From contig JASLKK010000001.1 in NCBI GenBank assembly GCA_030747595.1, positions 124,001-188,000 of the forward strand: a DNA stretch of 64,000 nucleotides. Reading direction: 5' to 3'. Shown here piece after piece: positions 11,312-20,195 of this stretch; position 1 is the first letter of the stretch; the number at the start of each line of letters is the position of its first letter. Below the pieces are notes generated by a model. That model was not told the origin of the DNA. It did no database searches and saw only the letters and a program-made list of their open reading frames with translations. A program made the translations under genes and the position numbers. The DNA comes from Acidimicrobiales bacterium (GTDB lineage Bacteria > Actinomycetota > Acidimicrobiia > Acidimicrobiales > MedAcidi-G1).

Positions 11312-13054
11312 ATGGCCACAGAAGAAATGGACGGCGGTAGAGCCCTCATCCGTGCCCTCGAGGAAGAGGGTGTGGATGTCATGTTCGGCCTGCCAGGAGG
11401 GGCGATTCTCCCGGTCTACGACCCGATCATCGACTCGTCTATCCGCCACGTTCTAGTCCGACACGAGCAGGGCGCCGGCCACATGGCCGAGGGCTATGCC
11501 CATGCCACGGGGCGCCCGGGTGTGGCCATGGTGACCAGCGGCCCCGCGGCCACCAACATCGTCACGCCGCTGTGTGACGCCTACCTTGATTCGGTGCCCA
11601 TGGTCGTGGTCACCGGCCAGGTCCCGTACGCGGCGATCGGCACCGATGCTTTCCAGGAGTGCGACACGACGGGCATCACGCAATCGATCACCAAGCACAA
11701 CTTCTTGGTCACCGAGGCTCAGGACATCCCGCGGACCATCAAGGAGGCGTTCCACATCGCCACCACGGGTCGGCCGGGTCCGGTGCTGGTCGACATTCCC
11801 AAGGACATCGTCGACCCCGTCAACCCCCGATCGGCTATGACGTGGCATGACGACGTCGAGATGGACCTGCCTGGCTACCAACCGCAGACCGCGGTCGACG
11901 TCGACCTCATTGCGGCGGCCGCGGGCCTGATCCGGGTTGCCGAGCGCCCGGTGCTCTACGTGGGTGGTGGAATCCTCAAGGCGCGAGCCGCCGATGCGTT
12001 GCGCGCCCTGGCTGAGTTGACTGGCATCAGCGTGGTCACCACGCTCATGGCTCGAGGTGCATTCCCGGACAGCCATGAACTGTGTCTAGGCATGCCGGGC
12101 ATGCACGGGAACTACACGGCGGTCACCGCCATGCAGGAGTCCGATCTGCTCATTACCCTCGGCGCCCGGTTCGACGACCGGGTGACCGGAAAGCTCGACG
12201 GGTTTGCCCCCGAGGCGAAGATCATCCACGTCGACATCGATCCCGCTGAGCTGGGCAAGGTGCGCCGGCCCGACGTGGCCATCCAGGGCGATGTCCGGGT
12301 GGCCATCGAGGCACTGGTCGACGAATTGTCGGGCAACGGTGCCGGTGACGCCGATCGGTCGGCCTGGAGGTCGCGGATCAGCGGCTGGCAGGAGCGCTAC
12401 CCGCTGGCCTACGAGCCGTGGGCTCCCGGTGAGCCGCTGAAGCCCCAGTACGTCATCGAGCGTCTCCGTGACGCCACCCCGGACGACACCATCGTGACCT
12501 CCGGCGTGGGTCAGCACCAGATGTGGGCCAGCCAGTACTGGACCTTCGACCATCCCTACACTTGGATCAACTCGGGTGGACTCGGGACGATGGGCTTCTC
12601 CATCCCGGCGGCCATCGGGGCCAAGGTGGCTTTCCCGGACCGGGAGGTGTGGGCAATCGACGGTGACGGCTGCTTCCAGATGACGGCTCAGGAACTGGTC
12701 ACGGCCACCGTCGAGAACATTCCCATCAAGGTGGCACTGCTGAACAACTCCTACCTCGGGATGGTTCGCCAGTGGCAGGAGATGTTCTACGACGAGCGCT
12801 ACTCCGAGGTTTCTCTCTCGTCCGACGTTCCCGACTTCAAGATGTGGGCCGAGTCGATGGGGTGCGTGGGCATCCGGGTCGACGACCCCGACGAGGTCGA
12901 CGTGGCCATCGCCAAGGCCAACGAGGTCGACGATCGGCCGGTGGTCATCGACTTCCGGGTGGCTGCATCTGAGAAGGTCTTCCCGATGGTGCCGTCGGGT
13001 GCCGCCAACTCTGAACTTATGGTGCCCGGGTTCCAGGAGGGGCAGCCCCGATGA
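11312..13054 (+). CDS. ilvB: acetolactate synthase large (catalytic) subunit
   Basis: Condenses two pyruvates, or pyruvate and 2-ketobutyrate, to acetolactate or acetohydroxybutyrate: first common step of branched-chain amino acid synthesis; needs thiamine diphosphate, Mg2+ and FAD. 580 residues. The catalytic glutamate is E52 (RHEQGAGHMAEGYA), and the ThDP/Mg motif starts at GDG near residue 450 and ends with NN near 477. All three domains are complete. The stop overlaps ilvN by four bases (ATGA). Transcription is expected to be controlled by the attenuator immediately upstream; about 66 bases separate the terminator from the ATG. Confidence 0.97.
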   Translation: MATEEMDGGRALIRALEEEGVDVMFGLPGGAILPVYDPIIDSSIRHVLVRHEQGAGHMAEGYAHATGRPGVAMVTSGPAATNIVTPLCDAYLDSVPMVVVTGQVPYAAIGTDAFQECDTTGITQSITKHNFLVTEAQDIPRTIKEAFHIATTGRPGPVLVDIPKDIVDPVNPRSAMTWHDDVEMDLPGYQPQTAVDVDLIAAAAGLIRVAERPVLYVGGGILKARAADALRALAELTGISVVTTLMARGAFPDSHELCLGMPGMHGNYTAVTAMQESDLLITLGARFDDRVTGKLDGFAPEAKIIHVDIDPAELGKVRRPDVAIQGDVRVAIEALVDELSGNGAGDADRSAWRSRISGWQERYPLAYEPWAPGEPLKPQYVIERLRDATPDDTIVTSGVGQHQMWASQYWTFDHPYTWINSGGLGTMGFSIPAAIGAKVAFPDREVWAIDGDGCFQMTAQELVTATVENIPIKVALLNNSYLGMVRQWQEMFYDERYSEVSLSSDVPDFKMWAESMGCVGIRVDDPDEVDVAIAKANEVDDRPVVIDFRVAASEKVFPMVPSGAANSELMVPGFQEGQPR

Positions 13055-13563
13055 ACGTCCATGAGGCGGAGCACCGCTACCACACGCTGGTCGTGACCGT
13101 TGAGAACAAGTCAGGCGTGCTGGCCCGGGTGGCATCGTTGTTCGCCCGTCGGGCCTTCAACATCGAGTCGCTCGCGGTGGCGCCCACCGACGACGAGGAC
13201 ATGAGTCGGATCACCGTAGTGGTCGACCTCGAGTCGGCCCCGCTTGACCAGATCGTCAAGCAGCTGGACAAGTTGGTGAACGTCGTCGAGATCCGCGAGC
13301 TAGGCCCAGGTCAGGCCGTAGAGCGCGAGCTGATGCTGGTCACGGTGACCGCCGAGCCGGACCGTCGCGATGAGATCGTGGAGCACCTGGATCGGGCCGG
13401 CGGCAAGGTCTTGAGCCTGAGTACCGATCGTATGATGTTGTCGCTCGTCGGTCCGCCTCGCCGGGTCGACGAGTTCGAGGACCTGCTCCGCGAGTACGGC
13501 ATCATCGAGTTGCAGCGAACGGGTCGGGTGGCCTTGCCCGTTCTCGATGACGCGCTGGACTGA
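13051..13563 (+). CDS. ilvN: acetolactate synthase small (regulatory) subunit
   Basis: Regulatory partner that raises IlvB activity and confers valine feedback inhibition. 170 residues: an N-terminal ACT domain (about residues 10-85, with TLVVTVENKSGVLARVASLF and the FNIESLAV strand) and the C-terminal ALS-small domain with RELMLVTVTAEP. The usual length for actinobacterial IlvN. Translationally coupled to ilvB by the ATGA overlap. Confidence 0.97.
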   Translation: MNVHEAEHRYHTLVVTVENKSGVLARVASLFARRAFNIESLAVAPTDDEDMSRITVVVDLESAPLDQIVKQLDKLVNVVEIRELGPGQAVERELMLVTVTAEPDRRDEIVEHLDRAGGKVLSLSTDRMMLSLVGPPRRVDEFEDLLREYGIIELQRTGRVALPVLDDALD

Positions 13564-13657
13564 AGCTTCTTCCGAGCACCCCCTTTGAAATCCCATTTTC
13601 CCGATAGCCAGACCGATACGGCCGTGAGGCCGACCGACCACAAGCCAGGAGAATCCA

Positions 13658-14689
13658 GTGGCGAACATCTACTATGAGAAGGACGTTGACCGTTCAGCGA
13701 TCGCGGAGCGCAAGGTGGCCATCCTCGGCTACGGCTCCCAGGGCCACGCACATGCCCTGAACCTGAAGGAGTCGGGCATCGACGTATGCGTTGGCCTGCG
13801 TGACGGCTCCTCGTCGGCCGCCAAGGCATCGGAGGCCGGGCTCGCCGTGAAGTCCCTGTCAGACGCCTCGGCATGGGCCGACGTGATCATGATCCTGTTG
13901 CCCGACACCGATCAGGCGGCGGTCTACGAGGAGCACATCGCTCCCAACCTGTCAGCCGGTGACGCCCTGGCGTTCGCCCACGGTTTCAACATCCGCTTCG
14001 ACCTGATCGCCCCGCCGGCCGACGTCGACGTGATCATGGTCGCTCCCAAGGGTCCTGGCCACCTGGTGCGTCGGACCTACGAGGAGGGCGGCGGCGTGCC
14101 GTGCCTCATTGCGGTGGAGCAGGACCCGACTGGTGGCGCCAAGGCCCTAGCCCTGGCGTACGCCGACAGTGTGGGTGGTGCTCGCGCCGGAGTCATCGAG
14201 ACCACGTTCACCGAGGAGTGCGAGACCGACCTGTTCGGCGAGCAGGTCGTGCTGTGTGGCGGAATGACCGAACTGGTTCGGAGCGCCTTCGACACGCTCG
14301 TCGACGCCGGCTACCAGCCGGAGATCGCCTACTTCGAATGCCTCCACGAGCTCAAGTTGATCGTGGACCTCATGTACGAACAGGGCATCGGGGGCATGCG
14401 CTACTCGGTGTCGGACACCGCCGAATACGGCGACCTGTCCCGTGGGCCGCGGGTCGTCAACGACGACGTCCGGGCCACCATGAAGCAGATCCTCAAAGAG
14501 ATCCAGACCGGCGTCTTCGCCGAGGAGTGGGTCGCTGAGGCCCACGGTGGTCGTGAGAACTTCTACCGCCTCGAGGAAGAGGGCCGCGAGCACCGTATCG
14601 AGAAGGTCGGTTCGGAGTTGCGGGCCATGATGCCGTGGATCAGCGCCGGCAAGGTCTCGGTCCAGGACGCCTCCGGCGGGCAGGGGTAG
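13658..14689 (+). CDS. ilvC: ketol-acid reductoisomerase
   Basis: Isomerises and reduces acetolactate/acetohydroxybutyrate with NAD(P)H. 343 residues, class I. The Rossmann motif [13 protein letters not shown] is at residues 24-36, followed by the cofactor-specificity loop near LRDGSS. The C-terminal knotted domain contains the metal-binding [13 protein letters not shown] and the active-site helix around [15 protein letters not shown] start with a good Shine-Dalgarno AGGAG (13647-13651). A 94-base gap to ilvN has a small CGGCC-GTGA-GGCCG hairpin (13619-13632) but no clear terminator, so ilvBNC is probably one transcript. Confidence 0.97.
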   Translation: MANIYYEKDVDRSAIAERKVAILGYGSQGHAHALNLKESGIDVCVGLRDGSSSAAKASEAGLAVKSLSDASAWADVIMILLPDTDQAAVYEEHIAPNLSAGDALAFAHGFNIRFDLIAPPADVDVIMVAPKGPGHLVRRTYEEGGGVPCLIAVEQDPTGGAKALALAYADSVGGARAGVIETTFTEECETDLFGEQVVLCGGMTELVRSAFDTLVDAGYQPEIAYFECLHELKLIVDLMYEQGIGGMRYSVSDTAEYGDLSRGPRVVNDDVRATMKQILKEIQTGVFAEEWVAEAHGGRENFYRLEEEGREHRIEKVGSELRAMMPWISAGKVSVQDASGGQG

Positions 14690-14696
14690 CGAGACC

Positions 14697-15590
14697 TCAG
14701 AGGGAGCGCATCAACCGTTCCACGGCGTCGCCGAGGGGTGTGTCGGGTTCGGCAAGGTCGAGGATGACGTCGAAGTGGTTTCGCCCGGCGATCTCCAGCA
14801 TGGAGACCGCCGTACCGGCCGCTTCGAGATGTCGGCCAAAGGCGTCGGACTGAGCCTTGAACTCCGAGGTTTCGTCGGATCCGTAGGCCACGAGCGCGGT
14901 CGGGATGCCGGCCACGTCGAGCCCCAGTGGACTGTTTCGTTGGGCCGATGGTCGGTCGAGGCCGAGTTGCTCATTGATCGACGTGCCGATCAACGGTTCC
15001 AACTCGAAGATCCCCGACACCAGTACCACGCCGGCGACGCCTGTGTTGGTGCCGGCTCGTTCCGGGCCGTCTTCCCCGGAGTTGATGGCGGCCATGGCCG
15101 CAAGGTGCGCCCCAGCTGAACTCCCGGCGAGGACTAGACGGGTGGCGTCGACGCCGAGTGATTCGGCCCGGTCTGCCAGGGAGCGGACGGCCTGGCAACA
15201 CTCCTCGACGATCTGGTCGAGTGATGCATCTGGGGCGAGGGTGTAGTCGATCGCCGCAAAGCCCCATCCCCGGGAGAGGCAGGCGTCAGCAGCGAAGCGT
15301 GAGTCCGCTGCCGTGAGTTCCTGCCAATATCCGCCATGGATGAATGCCAGCAGCGGAACGGGCTGGTCGCTGGTGGGGACAGCGACGTCGATGGTCCGGG
15401 TACCCAAATCCCCGAATGCGATGGCGTGGGTGGATGATTCGGACCGCTCCAGGACGCGAGACCATGCGGCATCGCTGGCCCGTCGGTAGTGCACCACGTA
15501 GGGCTGGTAGTCACCGTCCGCGAGGCAGGAACTCGGCGAGTACTCACGTTCCCGGTCGACGTCGGTCATCGACGTCCAGCGCAGGGTCAT
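14697..15590 (-). CDS. arylformamidase (kynurenine formamidase), alpha/beta-hydrolase type
   Basis: Hydrolyses N-formylkynurenine to kynurenine and formate, the second step of tryptophan breakdown. 297 residues. The oxyanion motif HGGYWQ (85-90) is characteristic of the AFMID type; the nucleophile is S158 in GSSAG and the catalytic histidine is in GRNHFDVI near the C-terminus. This is a different fold from the metal-dependent KynB common in bacteria. It is divergent from the marR-kyn operon across an 81-base gap, and supplies the step missing from that operon. Start ATG at 15590 has GAGGGG nine bases upstream; ATG at 15569 is an alternative. Confidence 0.85.
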   Translation of the reverse strand: MTLRWTSMTDVDREREYSPSSCLADGDYQPYVVHYRRASDAAWSRVLERSESSTHAIAFGDLGTRTIDVAVPTSDQPVPLLAFIHGGYWQELTAADSRFAADACLSRGWGFAAIDYTLAPDASLDQIVEECCQAVRSLADRAESLGVDATRLVLAGSSAGAHLAAMAAINSGEDGPERAGTNTGVAGVVLVSGIFELEPLIGTSINEQLGLDRPSAQRNSPLGLDVAGIPTALVAYGSDETSEFKAQSDAFGRHLEAAGTAVSMLEIAGRNHFDVILDLAEPDTPLGDAVERLMRSL

Positions 15591-15635
15591 GTGATCGGTC
15601 CCCTCGGTCGGATCTGGTTAAAGGTCATCGGTGCG

Positions 15636-15671
15636 TTGACAATAGATTCTTATGAATATATTCTGCAAACC
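15636..15671 (+). promoter_or_regulatory. promoter and overlapping palindromic operator of the kynurenine operon
   Basis: TTGACA (15636-15641), 17 bases, TATTCT (15659-15664), then seven bases to the marR ATG at 15672: a near-consensus promoter on a leaderless transcript. The perfect palindrome GAATATATTC (15654-15663) overlaps the -10 box, and ATTC-TTAT-GAAT (15646-15657) overlaps it further. These are the obvious binding site for the MarR protein encoded directly downstream, which would make it autoregulated. The divergent arylformamidase promoter must lie in the same 81 bases. Confidence 0.7.
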
Positions 15672-16145
15672 ATGTCGTCACGCCGGGCGCCCTTCCTGGG
15701 TCGCTATCTCCCTTACCTGCTCCGGCAGGCCGACCAGACGTTGTCGGCACCGTTCTACGCCGCTCTCAACCGATCTGGTGTGGCTCGCTCCGAGTGGCGG
15801 GTCCTCGTCGTCCTCGAGGAGCTCGGGGAACTGCGGGTGGCCGAGTTGGCCACTGCGTCGCTGAGTCCCCAGCCGACGGTGACCCACGCACTGCAACGGC
15901 TCGAGGAGCGGGGCTTGGTGACCAGGACGGTCAGCTCGGAGGACCGACGCCAGCGGGTCGTGGCCATCACGGCCGAGGGTTCGTTGCTGACCACCGCGCT
16001 CATGGACGAGGCCACCCGTCTCGAGGCCGAGGCGCTGGCCGGTGCGGGCGACCTGACCGAGTTGGTCAGACATCTGCGGGAGGTCACGGCGTTCCTGGAT
16101 TCTGGTGCCGGGGCCGTGGCGGGCCACCAGGCTCCCGCTGAGTGA
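15672..16145 (+). CDS. MarR-family transcriptional regulator of the kynurenine operon
   Basis: 157 residues with a winged helix: recognition region ELATASLSPQPTVTHALQRL and wing SSEDRRQRVVAITAEG. MarR proteins are usually repressors released by small aromatic ligands; a tryptophan-pathway metabolite is the likely inducer here, by context only. Start ATG 15672 is chosen because the promoter ends seven bases before it; the longer open frame would begin inside the divergent gene. First gene of a tightly packed operon; 25 bases to the next gene. Confidence 0.88.
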   Translation: MSSRRAPFLGRYLPYLLRQADQTLSAPFYAALNRSGVARSEWRVLVVLEELGELRVAELATASLSPQPTVTHALQRLEERGLVTRTVSSEDRRQRVVAITAEGSLLTTALMDEATRLEAEALAGAGDLTELVRHLREVTAFLDSGAGAVAGHQAPAE

Positions 16146-16170
16146 ACCGGGCACCATGGAGGAGACAGGC

Positions 16171-16725
16171 ATGACCGAGTACGACCCGGATCCGTTGGAT
16201 CGACGACCCTTCAACCTCGGGGCCTGGATCCGTGACCACCGTGAAGAGCTCACCCCACCGGTAGCCAACCGGCAGATTTGGCGGGATGCCGACATGATCG
16301 TGATGATCGTCGGCGGCGGAAACGAACGCAATGACTTCCACGACGATCCGCGGGAGGAGTTCTTCTACCAGATCCTGGGAGACATGGACCTAGTGATCTG
16401 GTCGGAGGAGGGCACTGAGCCCTTTCACATGCCGATCCGCGAGGGCGACGTCTACCTGCTTCCTCCCGGTGTCCGGCACTCGCCCCAGCGCCCGGATCCC
16501 GATTCGGTCGGACTGGTTGTCGAGTACCAGCGACCCATTGGGGAGCTAGACGGGTTCGAGTGGGTCTGCTTTTCTTGTGCCCGCCTCGTCCACCGGGTCG
16601 AACTCCAGCTCCAGGCCATCGATGCCGACCTCCCACCGCTCTTCGCTGCTTTCAACGAGGACGAGGGCGCCCGGACCTGCCCCAACTGCGGGACCCTCCA
16701 TCCCGGCACCGGGGCCCGTCTGTGA
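16171..16725 (+). CDS. 3-hydroxyanthranilate 3,4-dioxygenase
   Basis: Opens the ring of 3-hydroxyanthranilate with O2 to 2-amino-3-carboxymuconate semialdehyde, which cyclises to quinolinate. Cupin of 184 residues. Iron ligands are visible as H57, E63 and H103 (NDFHDDPREEFF and PPGVRHSP). The second, rubredoxin-like metal site of bacterial enzymes is present: C133, C136, C170, C173. ATG 16171 is chosen for its GGAGGAG sequence seven bases upstream; another ATG lies at 16156. Overlaps kynureninase by four bases (GTGA). Confidence 0.95.
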   Translation: MTEYDPDPLDRRPFNLGAWIRDHREELTPPVANRQIWRDADMIVMIVGGGNERNDFHDDPREEFFYQILGDMDLVIWSEEGTEPFHMPIREGDVYLLPPGVRHSPQRPDPDSVGLVVEYQRPIGELDGFEWVCFSCARLVHRVELQLQAIDADLPPLFAAFNEDEGARTCPNCGTLHPGTGARL

Positions 16726-17987
16726 ATCCCGTGTCAACGCCGACCGGCGTCAGGCTCGATGCATCTCAACTGGACGCCGCTGATCCGCTGGCCGGCCTGC
16801 GCTACGAGTTCGAGATTCCCGATGGCACCTACCTCATCGGAAACTCGCTCGGGGCTCTTCCGAGGGCTGCACGTGATCACGTTGTCGCCGAGTTTGACCG
16901 GTGGGCCACGCTCGGCGGCGAGGGCCATGACACCGGGGATCTGGCGTGGAAGGGCTACCACGAGCTGTTAACCCGGCAACTGGCTGACATCACCGGCGCC
17001 CACGCGGACGAGGTCGTGGCCATGAACTCATTGACCGTCAACCTTCACCTGCTCCTGGTCAGCTTCTACCGACCGACGGCGAACCGCCACAAGATCCTGA
17101 TCGAGGACCACGCCTTCCCGTCAGACCACTTTGCTGTCGAGTCCCAGATTCGCCAGCGCGGCTTTGATCCTGAGACGTCGTTGGTCACCGTTTCCCCACG
17201 TGAGGGAGAGGAGACGCTTCGACCCGAGGATCTTCTGGCGGTCATTGCCGAGCACGGCGAGGAGCTGTCGGTGGTACTCCTGCCTGGCGTGCAGTACTAC
17301 ACGGGCCAGGTGTTGCCCATGGCCGACGTGGTGGTCGCCGGGCACGAGGTGGGTGCGATGGTCGGGTTTGACCTTGCCCATGCCATTGGCAACATCGAGC
17401 TCGACCTCCACGAATGGGGCGTCGATTTCGCCGTCTGGTGCTCCTACAAGTACCTGAACGGCGGCCCAGGGGGCGTGGGTGGGGCGTTTGTCCACCGCGA
17501 CCATGTCGATGATCCGGATCTTCCCAAGTTCCTCGGCTGGTGGGGCACCGATCCTTCGACCCGGTTCGAGATGGCCACCCGGTTCGTGCCCATCCCCACC
17601 GTGGAGTCGTGGCAGCTGTCAAATGCCCCCGTCCTTCCGATGGCGGCCCTGCGGGCATCGCTCGACGTGATCGAGCAGGCCGGTGGCATGAGCGTGCTGC
17701 GGGCCAAGGCCGAGCGCCAGATCGGGTTCCTCGATCGACGGTTGGCCGAGACCCTCGCCGGCCGGGTCGAAAACGTCACGCCGAAGGCGCTGGCCGAGCG
17801 TGGGTGTCAGCACGCGCTGCGGGTGGTAGCCGGCGACGGTCAACGGGTCTTCCGGGCCCTGCAGGAGGAGCGGGTGTACGGCGACTGGCGCGAGCCTGAC
17901 GTGATCCGTGTTGCCCCCGTCCCGCTCTACAACTCGTTCGCCGACATCGACCGCCTCATTGATGTCCTGGACCGGATCGTCTCGTGA
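16722..17987 (+). CDS. kynU: kynureninase
   Basis: PLP enzyme cleaving 3-hydroxykynurenine to 3-hydroxyanthranilate and alanine. 421 residues from the GTG that overlaps the preceding stop. The PLP-binding lysine is K243 in CSYKYLNGGPGGVGGAFVH; the N-terminal YLIGNSLGALP is also family-typical. The frame is open for a further 160 bases upstream, but that part overlaps the dioxygenase gene and lacks family similarity. Ends in a GTGA overlap with the monooxygenase. Confidence 0.95.
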   Translation: MNPVSTPTGVRLDASQLDAADPLAGLRYEFEIPDGTYLIGNSLGALPRAARDHVVAEFDRWATLGGEGHDTGDLAWKGYHELLTRQLADITGAHADEVVAMNSLTVNLHLLLVSFYRPTANRHKILIEDHAFPSDHFAVESQIRQRGFDPETSLVTVSPREGEETLRPEDLLAVIAEHGEELSVVLLPGVQYYTGQVLPMADVVVAGHEVGAMVGFDLAHAIGNIELDLHEWGVDFAVWCSYKYLNGGPGGVGGAFVHRDHVDDPDLPKFLGWWGTDPSTRFEMATRFVPIPTVESWQLSNAPVLPMAALRASLDVIEQAGGMSVLRAKAERQIGFLDRRLAETLAGRVENVTPKALAERGCQHALRVVAGDGQRVFRALQEERVYGDWREPDVIRVAPVPLYNSFADIDRLIDVLDRIVS

Positions 17988-19333
17988 CGGGTCAAATGAC
18001 GGTGGTCGGCGGCGGACAGGCCGGTGCGCTGCTCTCGATCTACCTAGCGCGCCAGGGTCACGACGTGACGCTCTACGAGAGCCGACCAGACCTGCGCCGT
18101 ACCGACATCGGTGCCGGACGGTCGATCAACCTGGCTTTGGCTACCCGCGGGATCGTCCCCCTCGTCGACGTCGGTGTAATCGAACGGGTCGACGAGATCA
18201 CCATCCCCATGCGCGGGCGGTTGGTCCACGCGGTCGATGATCCGACGCCTGCACTGCACCCCTACGGGAGTCGGGCCCATGAGGTCATCCATTCGGTTTC
18301 CCGCACCGGCCTGAACGCCATCCTGTTGGATGCCGCGGAGGCAACCGGGCAGGTCAGGATTGAGTTCGGGGCCGAGTTGGAGTCAGTCGATTTCGATCAG
18401 TCGGTCCTGCGGTTTGTCGGTGGACGGACGGAGCGCTTCGGGGTGGTGTTCGGGGCCGATGGAGCGGGCTCGCGGGTGCGGGCGTCCATGGTCGAGCAGA
18501 ACTCCTGCCGATTTGAGACCCAGTGGCTGGACCACGGCTATAAGGAGCTGACCCTGCCGCCGGCCGCAAACGGGAGCTACCAGTTGGACCCCAACGCCCT
18601 GCACCTCTGGCCCCGGGGCGAGTTCATGCTGATTGCTCTGGCCAACCCGACCGGTGACTTCACGGTCACCCTCTTCGCTCCGACGGCAACGTTCGGGGCG
18701 CTCTCATCGACCGGCGCCGTCCGGGAGTTCTTCGACTCGGAGTTCGGTGACTTCGCTGCACTGGTTCCCGACCTGGTCGAGCAGTTCCAGACCAACCCCA
18801 CGGGCCCGTTGGGCACCATGCGGGCTACTGGGTGGAGCCACGAGGACCGGGCGGTGTTGGTGGGAGACGCCGCGCACGCCATTGTTCCGTTCCACGGTCA
18901 GGGCATGAACCTGGCCATGGAATCGGTCCGGGCCCTTGATCGGCACTTACGGGAGGCACCTGATGACCTCGGTCGCGCGTTCCGGCGCTATGAGTGCGAG
19001 CGCAAGCCTGATGCCGAGGCCATTGCCGACATGGCGCTGGACAACTACCTCGAGATGCGAGCTGGGGTGATCGACCCGGACCATGTGGCCAGTCGGTCAT
19101 TGGCGCTCGAACTGGAACGTCGCCATCCTGGCCACCTGAGTCCCCGATACAACATGGTGATGTTCTCGACCATGCCCTATGCGGAGGCTCGGGACCGGGC
19201 CGCCCGGCAGGCCGAGCTTCTTACGGCAGCCATGGCCGACCCTGCAGTCGACGTCGACGGCCTGGTCGCCTTGCTACCTGAGTTGCCGGCACTTGATCCG
19301 TTGGCTGACCCCGAGGCGTTGTCGATCGCATGA
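17984..19333 (+). CDS. kmo: kynurenine 3-monooxygenase
   Basis: FAD-dependent hydroxylase converting kynurenine to 3-hydroxykynurenine with NADPH and O2. 449 residues. FAD-binding GGGQAGALLSIYLARQGHDV at the N-terminus and the second FAD motif GDAAHAIVPFHGQGMNLAMES near residue 294; the middle RSINLAL and FHGQGMN are conserved in KMO. Human-type C-terminal membrane anchors are absent, as in other bacterial enzymes. Coupled on both sides by four-base overlaps. Confidence 0.95.
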   Translation: MTGQMTVVGGGQAGALLSIYLARQGHDVTLYESRPDLRRTDIGAGRSINLALATRGIVPLVDVGVIERVDEITIPMRGRLVHAVDDPTPALHPYGSRAHEVIHSVSRTGLNAILLDAAEATGQVRIEFGAELESVDFDQSVLRFVGGRTERFGVVFGADGAGSRVRASMVEQNSCRFETQWLDHGYKELTLPPAANGSYQLDPNALHLWPRGEFMLIALANPTGDFTVTLFAPTATFGALSSTGAVREFFDSEFGDFAALVPDLVEQFQTNPTGPLGTMRATGWSHEDRAVLVGDAAHAIVPFHGQGMNLAMESVRALDRHLREAPDDLGRAFRRYECERKPDAEAIADMALDNYLEMRAGVIDPDHVASRSLALELERRHPGHLSPRYNMVMFSTMPYAEARDRAARQAELLTAAMADPAVDVDGLVALLPELPALDPLADPEALSIA

Positions 19334-20154
19334 ACCTTCCTCTCGAGAACCCGTTCGGCAACCGGGATGACCTCACCTACGGCAGCTACCTGATGGTGCC
19401 CGAACTGCTGTCGCTCCAGCGTTGCGTGTCGACCGACCCGGAGACCGGGAAGCCGGAGCATGACGAGACGCTCTTCATCGTCATCCACCAGGTCTACGAA
19501 CTTTGGTTCAAGCAACTCCTGCACGAACTTGACTACGTCATGACCCTGCTCGACGCCGACAAGGTCCACGCCTCGGGGCATCGCCTCAAGAGGGTGCTGA
19601 AGATCTTCAAGACCATGGTCGGACAGGTGGACGTGCTCGAGACGATGACACCGGCCGAGTTCGCCAGCTTTCGATCGTTTCTGGCCACCGCCAGCGGCTT
19701 CCAGTCGACGCAGTTCCGCGAGCTCGAGTTCCTCCTCGGGATCAAGGACCGGGTGCAGGTGGAATGGTTCCAGGGCGAGGGTGGAGATCGTCTGCAGGCC
19801 CGATACGACGCACCCACCCTCTGGGATGCCGTACTTCACCTCCTGGGTCGAGCCGGATACGACCTGTCGGCCAACGTCCTTCAACGGGATGTCCGCGAGA
19901 CAGTCACCGAGGACGAGGGTGTCCAGGCCGCCATCGTTTCCTGCTATGCGGATGATGGCTTCGCCAGCCTGTGTGAGACCCTCACCGATCTCGACGAGGG
20001 GCTCCAGGAGTGGCGCTACCGGCACGTGATGATGGTCCGTCGGACCATCGGCACGAACATGGGTACGGGCGGTTCCGACGGTGCTGCCTATCTAGCCACC
20101 ACTCTCTTTCGCCCGGCGTTTCCCGACCTATGGGCCATCCGCGCCGGCTTCTGA
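19330..20154 (+). CDS. kynA: tryptophan 2,3-dioxygenase
   Basis: Heme dioxygenase that starts the pathway, converting L-tryptophan to N-formylkynurenine. 274 residues, all-alpha. The substrate-pocket helix HDETLFIVIHQVYELWFKQ contains H53; the proximal heme ligand is H232 in WRYRHVMMV, followed by the conserved GTNMGTGGSDG loop. ATGA overlap with kmo. Only 41 bases separate it from the aldehyde dehydrogenase gene. Confidence 0.96.
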   Translation: MNLPLENPFGNRDDLTYGSYLMVPELLSLQRCVSTDPETGKPEHDETLFIVIHQVYELWFKQLLHELDYVMTLLDADKVHASGHRLKRVLKIFKTMVGQVDVLETMTPAEFASFRSFLATASGFQSTQFRELEFLLGIKDRVQVEWFQGEGGDRLQARYDAPTLWDAVLHLLGRAGYDLSANVLQRDVRETVTEDEGVQAAIVSCYADDGFASLCETLTDLDEGLQEWRYRHVMMVRRTIGTNMGTGGSDGAAYLATTLFRPAFPDLWAIRAGF

Positions 20155-20195
20155 CTGATGACCTTGCGAGATCCCCACCGAACCCGAGAGACGAC

